DNA of 64,000 bases from Glomus cerebriforme (Eukaryota > Glomeromycota > Glomeromycetes > Glomerales > Glomeraceae): assembly GCA_003550305.1 (NCBI GenBank), contig QKYT01000113.1:43336-107335 (forward strand), in the 5' to 3' direction. Made by a program: the position numbers and the translations under genes. Numbering within the stretch: position 1 is the stretch's first letter; the number at the start of each line of letters is the position of its first letter. This document shows positions 22,363 through 32,875 of this stretch, piece by piece. A model generated the notes under the pieces. The model did no database searches. It was not told the origin of the DNA and saw only the letters and a program-made list of their open reading frames with translations.

Positions 22363-22591
22363 AATTTTTTCTCCGAGTGTTTCGTGAAAGTAAAATTCGT
22401 TTTTTATAGTGAAGATTTAACTGCGGTACGGAATTCTATGACGTAATTGTATAAACTGCGGCATATCTATCTCAGATAAATAATGGTATATAAAATGACT
22501 CACGTTGTATAAATTGTATAAATTGCATGTTTCAAAGAAATAATAACTACTTTATACATGACACACACACCTCCCATAAAACTTACAAATA
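22363..22591. promoter_or_regulatory. Divergent GlnRS/TMEM234 promoter with Gcn4-type site
   Basis: ATGACTCAC, containing a perfect TGACTCA at 22496-22502, lies 134 nt upstream of the GlnRS ATG. TGACGTAA, a CRE/ATF-like octamer, is at 22439-22446. Gcn4/Cpc1-type bZIP factors bind TGACTCA and activate many tRNA-synthetase genes under amino-acid starvation in other fungi; control here is inferred. Confidence 0.5.
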
Positions 22592-23376
22592 ATGGAAGAA
22601 GATTCTTCAATAACAAGTAAAATTATGTTTTAATATAAGTTTATTTTATTTTATTTATTTATTTAACACTTTTTTTATATTGTAAAGATAATATTCTCGG
22701 TTTTTTCCTAGGTAAACTTGTTACTTTGTGTTATAATGATTGTTATGATATTTTACTAATGTAAATTTGTTAAAGTGGCATTATGCTGGGGATTTACGAA
22801 TCCTTTTATTAAACAGGGAAGTAGAGGATTGGAGAATATTAAACGAAGTAGCTGGTTTAAGCAAACATTAGCAGAAATTTGGTTTCTTGTTACAAGATGG
22901 CAGGTAATATTAAACAAATCATACTGAATTCTCTTTTCATGCGATTAAATATTACGATTGTATATAGTACATTGTGCCTTTATTATTAAATTTAAGTGGA
23001 TCTATAGTTTATTATTATACCCTTGGCCAAGCAGGTAATTAAATTTGATTACAAATTTGATTTTAATTATATTGAAATTAATTTTAGATTTGAATAATTT
23101 TGATTTCAGATTTATCATTAGCGGTTCCCATTACAAATTCGTTAACATTCATATTTACAATTTTAGCGGCTAGTTTGCTTGGTGAAGAAGTTGGATCTAA
23201 AGGTAAAGTTTAATTATAAATTCATTGATTTTTTTTTTTGATTATTAAATTTTTTGGATTAGTATAATTTCTTAAACTTTTATTTTATTTATGAATTTGA
23301 AGAGTCTTGGATTGGAATGGCATTGGTTGTAATGGGGGTTGGATTATGTATTAGTAGTAAAGTTAATAATAATTAA
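22592..23376 (+). CDS. TMEM234-like (UPF0546) small multi-pass membrane protein
   Basis: Five exons (22592-22616, 22776-22903, 22968-23034, 23110-23202, 23303-23376), in frame, 128 aa. Intron 1 splits an ATG codon and ends with a TACTAAT branch-like sequence 28 nt before the acceptor. The protein reads MEEDSSITMALCWGFTNPFI, then YIVPLLLNLSGSIVYYYTLG, LSLAVPITNSLTFIFTILAA, and ends SWIGMALVVMGVGLCISSK. These match animal TMEM234 (ALWGGTQP, LAVPICNSLAIIFT, GISLCITS). Four hydrophobic spans give half of an EamA/drug-metabolite-transporter fold. No substrate is known. The first coding exon is only 25 nt. Confidence 0.88.
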
Positions 23377-23901
23377 TGACTTTACTAAATCAACCACTGA
23401 TATTCAGCATCACGTACCGAGCAAATTTACTAACTAAAATTGTTCAGTATTATGAAAATGATCAAAAAACAGTTTTTAAATTAATTTTATTAGTTTAAAT
23501 TGGATTAAAATATTATAAAATAAAATGAAATAAAAAAATAGAAAATATGTATGGTGTTGAATACCAGTGGTTGTGATTTATCAGCAAAAGTTGTTAATGA
23601 TTAATTGATCCCTTTTTATTTTAGCGAATTATTGACAGGCTAATGTTTTTAAATAAATCTTCCACGCAAAACCGAGAATTAAACACTTCGAAATTCTTTT
23701 TAATAATTGTGAAACACCATCTCATGATTAAGATTATTAATTTACTTTTCATTTTACCGTAAAAGTAAAGATGTTTTATAGTCATTCAAACACACCAGTT
23801 TCAAATAAAATTAACTATAAAGATAAAATATAAGAATACCATGCTATCATTGTTGCCTTTTAAACCGGATGACCCACCACAATCTAATTTCACTCAATAG
23901 C
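23377..23901. other. Convergent 3' intergenic region TMEM234/RAD51
   Basis: 525 bp of AT-rich DNA with no supported gene or RNA. Confidence 0.4.
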
Positions 23902-25436
23902 TTAATCATTTGCATCATTAATACCACCATCTGAAATAGCAAAGGCTGCATCGCCTTCGGGTAGACAAGGAGAGTCGTAAATTTTACAGATTCGGTTTTC
24001 ACCCTTACCTTTACGTAGATAAAGTCTAACCAAACAAAATAATTATTGTTAACATTGTAAAATTTAAACTATAAGGATTCAATAATTATTACCTTGTCGT
24101 GGAAGTGTGAGCAATTATATTTCCTCCAATTGGTTTCTTTGTGTCACCACCAAACATACTAGCAGCACCATCAACACTTGCCACAACTTGATTTGTTATG
24201 ACAACAGCAATTCCGAACTAAAAGTAAAAAAATAAAATTACATGCTATAATTGTATTACAGGTTTATAAGTAAATAAATACCTCATCAGCTAAACGCTGA
24301 AGATATCGCAAAAATTTAGCCAAATGCATCTGGCGCGCAGCAAGTTCCCCACGACCAGAGAAATCTGTTCTGTATAATGCCGTAACACTGTCGACAATCA
24401 ACAAAGAAAATCTAATTTTAAATAAAGTATAAACTCAGAATTAATGTGTATTATAATATTTTATGAAAAATGAAAAAATCATTTTATTTTACCTTGATTC
24501 CGCCATCATGGCAGCAGCATTTACCAAAAGAGTCATTTGATGATCAGTATTATAAGCTCTCGCAATAGCTACATTGTCCAAAGCTTCTTCGCTGACCATT
24601 CCAAACCTTTCTGCTATAGAAACCAATCTTTCGGGACGAAAAGTACCTTCAGTATCTATATAGATACACCTTCCTTCGGCACCGCCATAGTCAATGGGAA
24701 GCTTTTGTCCGTAAAAATATTTACATTTAAGTTATCAATAAATTATTTTAATAAATCGCGAAGCAATTCTTCCTTACCTGACATGTTACAGACATTGTAT
24801 GACAAAGTTGAGATTTCCCAGTCCTAAATTCTCCAAATATTTCTGTAATTGATCCAGTCTCAACACCTCCTAAATAATTCGTATTTTATTGATTAAATTA
24901 TTAATTGAAATTACGAAATGATTATAATTATACAATACCTCCAAGAAGTTTATCCAATTCTTTTGATCCAGTCGTTATATAAAGAGTTTCGCGTCTTTTT
25001 GCCTGAATTTCTGTTGCCGTAAGAAAACCCATTGGTGATAACTTGTAAGCTATTAAAACGACGGAAGAAAAAAATTAAATTTCAAACCATTAAATAACAA
25101 TAAAAAAAAAACTCATTATAATCTCAACCTTCTCCTTGGATTTTATCTACTTTGGCCTCAGAGATTCCTTTAACGTTTAGCAAGACTTTTCGTGGTGAAA
25201 AGGCTACGGATTGAACTGTATGAAACCCGTTCTCTGTAAGTTTTTTAATATCCGACGCGTTAATCCCAAATTCCTACAAAGAAATAAAAGAACATGTTAA
25301 GAATGAAGCAAGAAGTTACATGTTAAAAAATATTATAACACGAAACCTCAAGTTTTTGAATTGGAATATGACTAGATTCATTAGTTTCAGTTTCAGTTTC
25401 CTCTTCATAAGTATCTTCGTTAAGTTCGTGGCTCAT
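23902..25436 (-). CDS. RAD51: RAD51 recombinase
   Basis: Eight exons on the minus strand (25436-25347, 25273-25129, 25049-24939, 24869-24778, 24701-24493, 24411-24282, 24217-24093, 24025-23902), in frame, 341 aa. An acidic N-terminal tail is followed by the helix-hairpin-helix domain ([20 protein letters not shown]). The ATPase core has Walker [25 protein letters not shown], Walker [10 protein letters not shown], and the DNA-binding loop region [20 protein letters not shown] with [14 protein letters not shown]. The C-terminus is [20 protein letters not shown]. Function: strand exchange in homologous recombination. Length equals animal RAD51 (339 aa). The Walker A has Ser after Lys where most RAD51s have Thr, a conservative change. 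RAD51 rather than DMC1 or RadA is favoured by the [10 protein letters not shown] segment. Confidence 0.95.
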
Positions 25437-25982
25437 TTTAAAAATAATAAGTTTGCAAAATTGCAAAAAAACTTTTAAATTTCTTGAAACTTGCACAGTT
25501 GCACTTTAAAAAACGCGTGTTGAATGTTGATCTTTTATCTGGGGTCTTATTCTTAAATCCGACCAATAAAGTCAATTAATCAAAGACCAACGATAACGTG
25601 ACTAACACGTTATGTCATATGAATGGGATATGCGACAATAAAGTCCAGTTTTGAGTTTTGTTAAAGTAATTTTTCCATATTAAGTAATACAAATTGCTTT
25701 GTAACTTTGTTAACAGTTATATTATTCATTATATAAATGCTAAAGAAATATAATCAAATTTGATTAGACAGATGAAATTCAACTACTGTACAATCTTAAG
25801 GATCGACTGATATTTTTTATATGATACTACATATAGTTTTGATTTAAAGCCATGAGATAAAAAGACCAACTAGTCTTATAGACTTATACAATTATATATA
25901 TATGTCATTTTCTAATTTGAAAGAATATCTTTATTATTGACTTGTATTTGATTTTATTCATAAATAAATAAATATCTCGTTA
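25437..25982. promoter_or_regulatory. RAD51 upstream region with MluI cell-cycle box and inverted repeat
   Basis: ACGCGT at 25513-25518, 77 nt upstream of the RAD51 ATG, is the MCB element bound by MBF in yeasts, which drives G1/S expression of DNA-repair genes. Further upstream ATAACGTG (25593-25600) and CACGTTAT (25606-25613) form an 8-bp inverted repeat around ACTAA, next to a CCAAT. From about 25650 to 25982 the DNA is AT-rich 3' region of the ABCF3 gene. Regulation is inferred from motif identity. Confidence 0.45.
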
Positions 25983-28722
25983 TCAAGGTTCCTCTTTGGG
26001 AATGATCATATTTCTATATTGTTTGATGGTTTCGCCTTCAAATTTCTTAACTTTTCCACCCTCACAAACCCAAATCTCTGTACAAACCGAATCAATAAAT
26101 CTCTCATCGTGAGAAACAAGAATCACGCCACCCTTGAATTCCTTAAGAGCGTTCGTTAATGCATCAATTGAATCCATATCAAGATGATTGGTCGGCTATT
26201 TTACATAATAAGTTATGTGTAAAAGAATATTAGTAAATAAATTCACATGTTAATCAAAAGGAGAATTATGATTTACCTCATCAAGAATTAAAATATGGGG
26301 ATTTCGTAAACCCAAACAAGCAAAGGTAACTCTGCTTTTTTGACCTCCAGATAATGTGTCTAATGACTGTAAACCAGTCATTCCTGTAATACCAAAATTT
26401 CCTAATTGTCTACGATACTCTTCCTCACTTTTACCAGGAAATTTCTGCGCCATAAAACCTACTGGACTTGTACCAAGATCCAATTGATCTACGTGATGCT
26501 GCATAAAATGCGCAAATCTAAGACGTCCATGTCGATGCATCTGACCAGCTCGCGGCTCAAGTATACCTGTTAATAACTTGAGTAGCGTTGATTTACCCGA
26601 GCCATTAGGACCTAAAAAAATAAAATGACAAATATAAATTCGAATAATGATAAAGTATAAAGAGATCAAGAGTATAACTTACCAACAACTGCAATACGAG
26701 AATCCAATTGAACGGAAAGATTAACATTTGTAAGAATGTTATCGCCAGTTTCATATCTAAAATTGACATCATTTAATTGAAGAATAGGTGGACTTAGTGG
26801 ATCTGGGTTGGGAAATCTATACAATATAAATTAAAAATTTGTTAATCATCGGCAAGAATTTCAAGAACTTTATTTAAAGACTGACTTATTTGTTGATAAT
26901 TACTTAAAAGTTACAGTAGCTTCTATTTCCGGTGGATCCAAAACTGGAAGCTTTTCCAAAATTTTAATTTTACTCTGAGCTTGAGGGGCCCTTTTTGCAT
27001 TATATCTCCAACGATCAATAAAATCTTGTAAATGTTGTCTATATTGCATTTGACTTTCATATTCACGTTGATGATTCTTACGACGTTCTTCTTTATTAGC
27101 ATAGAACTGCGTGAAATTACCCTTGTAATAATCAAGCCGTCCTGAATGCTGATGTAAAATATCTGTCGCAACTTCATCAAGGAATTCTAAATTATATGCC
27201 AAATTCAGTGAATTATTAAACCCATCATAAAACATATTATATTGACTTAAAATGAATACCTCGATCGTGAGAAACAACAAGAAGGGTACTTGGCCATTTT
27301 TTTAAGTATTGCTCTAACCATGCAACTGCGGGAATCTTTTTTAAAAAAAAACATTCATAATTAAATTAATTATAAAAAAAAATATTTATATATTGTACAA
27401 AAGGGCCTTACATCCAACATGTTTGTCGGTTCATCCAATAATAATAAATCAGGACGACAAAACAAAGCTCTAGCTAGCGCAAGGCGCATACGCCAACCCC
27501 CAGAAAATGTCTTTGTTGCGTTGCGATGTTTATCTGCCGGAAATCCCAACCCAGATAAAATTGCTGCAGCACTTAAATTTAATTAACAAAATGAGAATAA
27601 TTAATTCATGAAACAAGTTAATACTTAATCATCAAGTAAAATTACCGTGCTTCTGCTTTATCGCTTTCAATATCTTCTAATTTTTGATATATTTCCTTAA
27701 GACTTGCATTTAAAGAAATTTTCTTTTGCTCAAGTTCATCATTATCCGTATCAGAATTTGATAAAATTTCAAGCTCATTAATTTGCGCATTTAATGATCT
27801 TTCTTCATTCAACAAATGTTCTCTCCAAACATCTGCACTTAATACAGCCTGAATGGCCTCAACATCATCACCAACCATCTACAATTTTAATAAGTTGATC
27901 CAAATAATTTAATAATTATAATATTTATCAAAATAAAATACTGATTGTCAATGTATGACCGTTTACCTCTTGTTCAACATGTAAAATACTAATATGTGTA
28001 GGTACGGCTATATCTCTTCTTGACATAGTTCTTAGTAATGTTGATTTACCAATACCATTCCTCCCAACTAATCCATAACGTCTACCATATACCAACGTTA
28101 AGTTTGTGTTCGACAGAATTATTTTACCGCCGAAGGAAATATCAAAATTTTCAATTTTAACATCTTTGACCTTTCCTTTTGTTGATGTATAGTCAAGAAT
28201 AGGATTAACTTGCATATAGAATTCATTATCATTATTTTTATTAATCAATCTACTAGCCTCGTAATTAGATCTACGTTCACGTTTTTCCATTTTAGCTCTA
28301 ATCTTTGCCTCCGCTTTTTCCAATTTTTTGGTATCTACTCTAGTACCAACTTTCCTACCACTCACAGATTCCAGATCTATAGATGAAGTAGCTAGGCGCG
28401 CAGTTGCCGAAATAGAATTGTTTGTGAGCATGTTTACTGGCTGTTCTAACTTAGCAAGTCCATTAATACTAGGCTTATCATTAACTTTTGCAAAAAGTTT
28501 TGTTAACTTTTCACAAAGTTGAAGAATTTCTTCTTCGTCACCACCAGCATCAAGTAAAATCGGTCGAATAAAATCGCTGATCGCATCTTCCCCGTCAGCT
28601 ACTGAAGGTGTTTCGTCTAAATAACCAACTACATATTCTACGATCGCATCGTCGACATCAGGAATTGACTGTCGTATAAGTTGAGATACTTTCTCAAGAT
28701 CTGTTTCGGCGACAATAGCCAT
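25983..28722 (-). CDS. ABC-F ATPase, ABCF3/Gcn20 type
   Basis: Eight exons (28722-27967, 27878-27646, 27571-27412, 27335-27260, 27186-26904, 26816-26683, 26611-26277, 26195-25983), in frame, 729 aa. The N-terminal ~180 residues ([20 protein letters not shown]) match the Gcn1-binding region of Gcn20/ABCF3. Two ABC domains follow with no membrane spans: Walker [10 protein letters not shown], signature FSGGWRMR, Walker [13 protein letters not shown]; then [29 protein letters not shown]. The second Walker B is created across an exon join, which supports the model. Family role: works with Gcn1 at ribosomes to activate Gcn2 under amino-acid starvation. Length matches yeast Gcn20 (752) and human ABCF3 (709). 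Confidence 0.95.
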
Positions 28723-28922
28723 AATGAAATAAGCTATACTACCGAAAACGAACAGTCAAACCAAATAGAAGACGTTTCAATTAGATGTTGATCCAACAAT
28801 TTTTTTTTTAAATAGATATGTTTGTACTACCGTTCTGTACTAAGTATTCCTTATTAGGGAATAAGATTTAATTGTAATTTTTTTTTTAATTTATTCTTTA
28901 TTCCCAATATAACCTTTTTAAA

Positions 28923-29494
28923 ATGTCTGAAAGAGTAAATATAGTCCTTATGTTTGTTAACATAATTTTTTTGTGTATCTAATGACTTTTTCTTTAAAAG
29001 GGTAGAGGAAGAGGAGCACCTCGTGGCTCGAGAGGAGGTGGTAGAGGAGGAAGAGGCGGTAGTACTTTTGCACAAGATACAAAACCGAAAAAAGAATCAA
29101 TACTGGATCTTTCGAAATATATGGACAAGAAAATACGCGTTAAATTCAATGGAGGACGTGAAGGTATATTTAGTTTATTTTTATATTAACTTTTCTATAT
29201 TACTTTTTAATCTTCAAATTGAACATTAGTAATAGGGTCATTAAAAGGGCACGATCCGTTATTAAACTTAGTTCTTGATGATACTGAAGAATTTCTTAGA
29301 GGTAATTAGCTGTACAATATATTTTCTTTTTAATTATTAACTAATTCTTAATTGTATTAGATCCTGACGATAATCGCTTGTTAAACGATACTAGATCACT
29401 TGGATTAATCGTTTGCCGTGGACCAGCTGTAATATTAATATCTCCAGTGGAAGGAACAGAAGAAATTGATAACCCTTTCGTGCAACAAGAATAA
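28923..29494 (+). CDS. LSM7: LSm7, U6 snRNP / mRNA-decay Sm-like protein
   Basis: Four exons (28923-28934, 29001-29163, 29230-29301, 29361-29494), in frame, 126 aa. The first coding exon has only four codons (MSER), followed by an Arg/Gly-rich stretch (GRGRGAPRGSRGGGRGGRGG), which is unusual for LSm7. The Sm fold follows: ILDLSKYMDKKIRVKFNGGR (Sm1), EVIGSLKGHDPLLNLVLDDT, and Sm2 RSLGLIVCRGPAVILISPVE; the end (GTEEIDNPFVQQE) is LSm7-typical. Role: subunit of the Lsm2-8 ring on U6 snRNA and the Lsm1-7 ring in mRNA decay. Its stop is only 69 bp from that of the convergent neighbour. Confidence 0.93.
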
Positions 29495-29563
29495 GAAATT
29501 CGATTTTAAAAAAAAATTATTTAAACATTTAATTCGGGTCACTTTTAAAAAAAGAGATTTGAT

Positions 29564-30441
29564 TCAATTTTTATTAGTATATTTTTCTTTTTCTAATTGC
29601 TGTTGTTCTTTAGCTTTCATAAGTTCTCGATATTGTTCTTCAGATAATTTTGTAACCGGTGACCATTTTATTGTAGCCAACCAATCTAAAAAACCGAGTT
29701 TCTTTTTTTTAATTTGAATATTTGTTTCTTTGATATCATTACCAGATACATTCAGGGGGATTGTATTAGAAGGTTTTTGGTCTTGGTTTGATGATTTAAG
29801 AATTAATTGTTGTCTGTAATTATATATAGTAGTATAACATATTTGTCCTGCACCACAAATAGTAGAGAATATAATAAATCCCGGTAGAGCTGCTTTTCGT
29901 CCATCTTATTTGAGTTTAAACGTAATTTTAACATACAAGAAATTTTAAAGAAGTGCGTGCAATCATTAAAACTTTTTTTTACTTACGGTTTAAAACTGAC
30001 AAAAATCCACCAGTTAAACCACCAGAAAATGTACTACTAATAAATTCATCAATATCTCTTGTTTGAGAATCTAATAATCCATAATCAGGATTTTTACTTT
30101 TTTGAAAAGACAAACAAGCATCTCTAATACCTATCAAATTCAGATTAAGAAAATTAAATTAAAAATTAATTAACCATTTTTTTTTCAAAACTTTTCGCTT
30201 ACTGAAAAATGTTAGCCCAAAAATTCCACAATTTATTCCTGTGAATATCGTATAATGAATTCTAGGCTTATTTTTTATATACGCTACTAAAAATCCGGTA
30301 GTTGCTCCCACTCCAGCTTAAAAAAAAATAAATTTATTTTAGTAATTACAATTATTTTTCTAAAGCTTAATTATTTTTTATACCTGAATACAAAGCTCCT
30401 CGTAAAATTTGATCGCGTGATTCTTTATCCGAAATTCCCAT
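29564..30441 (-). CDS. Tim17/22/23-like membrane protein, uncharacterised
   Basis: Four exons (30441-30384, 30316-30203, 30130-29987, 29904-29564), in frame, 218 aa. Gly-rich hydrophobic segments resemble Tim17-family helices: ALYSAGVGATTGFLVAYIKN, YTIFTGINCGIFGLTFFS, FSGGLTGGFLSVL and ALPGFIIFSTICGAGQICYT. The C-terminal 70 residues are soluble and Lys/Glu/Gln-rich. The likely setting is a mitochondrial inner-membrane protein, but I cannot assign a specific member. The frame is open for a few codons upstream of the chosen ATG without another ATG. Start is 150 bp from that of divergent GMPPA. Confidence 0.7.
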
Positions 30442-30591
30442 TTTTTTCGCTAATATATTCACCTTTAAAAAAACAAATCTTTATAAAATTACACAATCGG
30501 TGCACCGAGTTATGCAATATGTACGATCACATTAATTTGATTGAAAAATTGCTTTTTCAAAATCGTAGTTTTTTATTTTAAATTTATTAAT
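30442..30591. promoter_or_regulatory. Divergent promoter with 12-bp palindrome
   Basis: TCGGTGCACCGA at 30497-30508 is a perfect palindrome near the middle of the 150-bp gap between the Tim17-like and GMPPA starts. It could be a dimeric factor site; I do not recognise it. Confidence 0.35.
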
Positions 30592-32253
30592 ATGTATAAA
30601 GCTATTATTCTTGTCGGTGGGCCTTCTCGTGGTACGAGATTTCGACCACTTTCTCTTAATGTTCCAAAACCTTTGTTTCCAGTGGCAGGTCACCCAATCA
30701 TCTGGCATCATTTGGAAGCATTGTCTAAAATTGAAGGCTTGAAAGAGGTTTTATTGATTGGGTTTTATGAGGACTCAATTTTTCAAAGATTTATTGATGA
30801 TGCTGTAAGGGAATTCCCAAAAATTAATATTCGGTAAATAAATGAATCTAATTATAATGATAAATCGCGTTAATTCAAGATTGATTAACTCTTAAAAATT
30901 TGTATTTTAGGTATCTTCGAGAGTATCAGTCCTTGGGAACTGCTGGAGGACTTTATCATTTTAGAGATGAAATTCAACGAGGTGATCCACAACAAATATT
31001 CGTACTTAATGCGGACGTTGCTTGTAGTTTTCCATTGAATGAAATGATGGAATTCCATAATAAAAATCAAGGTTTATGTACGATATTAGGTACAAAGGTA
31101 ATGTATTATAAAAGAGAGTTTATTATTTTACATTCCAATTTATAAATAAATTGTTTTATTAGGTTGCTCGTGAAGTTGCAACAAGATACGGATGTCTTGT
31201 CGCTAACCCTGAAAATAATGAAGTTTTACATTATGTTGAGAAGCCAGAAAATTTTATTTCCGATTTGATTAGTTGTGGAATCTATTTATTTGACTGTGCT
31301 ATTTTCGATGAAATGAAAAAGGCCATGCAAAATAAACAACTCCGAGTCGAGTATCCTTTTATAGCTTCTCTTTTAAAGAATAATAGGATAGGCTTAAGAT
31401 TTCCTTAACTTAATTTTATAATTTAAAGCCCAGATCAGTTAGTAGATGATAAACTTCGATTAGAGCAAGATTTATTTCGTCCATTGGCTGTATCTAAGAA
31501 ATTATTTGTCTATGTTACAAATGACTTTTGGAGACAAATTAAAACTGCTGGGTAAGTAATTATAAAATTTTAATTATCGAGTTTTATTGTTATATTAAAA
31601 CATAACCTAATTCGGCAAGCAATTTATAAAAGTTCTGCAGTTCCTGCTAATGCATTATATCTAGAACAATATTTGAAAACAAATCCTGATCGACTATTAA
31701 AAAATGAATCTGGTGGACCTACGATTGTTGGTTGTGTTTATAAACATCCTACAGCATTTGTTGATCCCAGTGCAAAGGTTTATTTCTTAATAAAATGTTT
31801 TATTTTATTCTAATTATTATTATTAATATTATACTTTGATTAGATTGGACCAAACGTAACTATAGGTCCTCGTGCAGTTGTGGGTAAAGGGGTTCGTATC
31901 AAGGATTCAATTATCCTTGATAATGTAGAGATTAAAGCGAATAGTTGTATTTTACATAGTATTATTGGGTGGGGTTCAAAAATTGGAACTTGGGCTCGCG
32001 TTGAAGGTACACCAATAACGAATGATCAAACTGTTATTACACAAAATGGTGTAAAACTTCAATCAATCACTATTCTCGGTAAGTAATATTTCAATTAAGT
32101 TTTTATTCTAATTTAATTAAGAAAATTTAACCCTCTAAGCTTTTATTTATAGCCAATGAAGTTATGGTCAAAGATGAAATTATTATTCGTAATTGTATTG
32201 TATTACCTCATAAAGAATTGAGAACTAATTGTCATAATGAAATTTTGATGTAA
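30592..32253 (+). CDS. GDP-mannose pyrophosphorylase alpha-type subunit (GMPPA)
   Basis: Seven exons (30592-30833, 30911-31097, 31163-31350, 31429-31551, 31633-31777, 31844-32078, 32153-32253), in frame, 406 aa. The N-terminal nucleotidyltransferase domain starts [20 protein letters not shown] and has [12 protein letters not shown] and [11 protein letters not shown]. The C-terminal domain is a left-handed beta-helix of hexapeptides ([40 protein letters not shown]) ending [11 protein letters not shown]. The [12 protein letters not shown] motif and 406-aa length indicate the GMPPA type rather than the catalytic GMPPB/Psa1 type. In animals GMPPA is a regulatory partner of GMPPB in GDP-mannose synthesis, feeding glycosylation and GPI anchors; a mannosyltransferase gene (GPI10) lies nearby. 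Intron 3 looks U12-type. Confidence 0.92.
31351..31428 (+). other. U12-type (minor spliceosome) GT-AG intron in GMPPA
   Basis: A 78-nt intron with donor GTATCCTTTT, a full match to the U12 5' splice-site consensus, and TTCCTTAAC at 31401-31409, a perfect U12 branch-site match about 20 nt before the acceptor. The flanking exons join in frame to give [12 protein letters not shown]. Other introns of this gene lack these motifs. Confidence 0.8.
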
Positions 32254-32743
32254 ATGTATAGAATTTAGTTAAATCCATCCATTTTATTTAAAGGAAACAA
32301 GTATATGTATTAAAAAGATAAATAGATGTGGATGGACCATGATTTATTATATATACCTATTTTCTTATGAGTAAAATTTAATGAAAAAAATAGATATAAA
32401 AATATAATTTATTTCATTATAACAATTTAAAAATTATTATTAAAGATGAAATATTGCAAATATTTGAGGAAAAAATAAAATTGTTCGGTAACTGAAGTTT
32501 ATCTATAAATAAAGATGCCAGCCGAAATTCTAAACTATTAAACTAAGGATTCTATTATAAAAAAATTTTTTTTAGGTATAAGCGTTTAGGATTTTTGTAA
32601 AAGGGCGGGACATCTAAATCTATAACAAAATTATTTTATCTAAAATTGGAATAAATATAAATAAATAATCGGTCCTTCCACCGACCAAAAATTTTATTAC
32701 AATTTCCCCTCTTAAAAGAAGTCTACTCTTAAACGCGCTCTTA
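32254..32743. other. Convergent 3' intergenic region GMPPA/AP-1 mu
   Basis: 490 bp of AT-rich DNA; nothing recognised. Confidence 0.4.
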
Positions 32744-32844
32744 TTAAATAGGAGTCATTTTATTATTTTTAATACTTTCTGGTAAACGTAATTGATAGTC
32801 TAAAAAAAAAAAAAAAAAAAAATTTAGAATCAAAATATGCAGTA

Positions 32845-32875
<31 letters not shown>

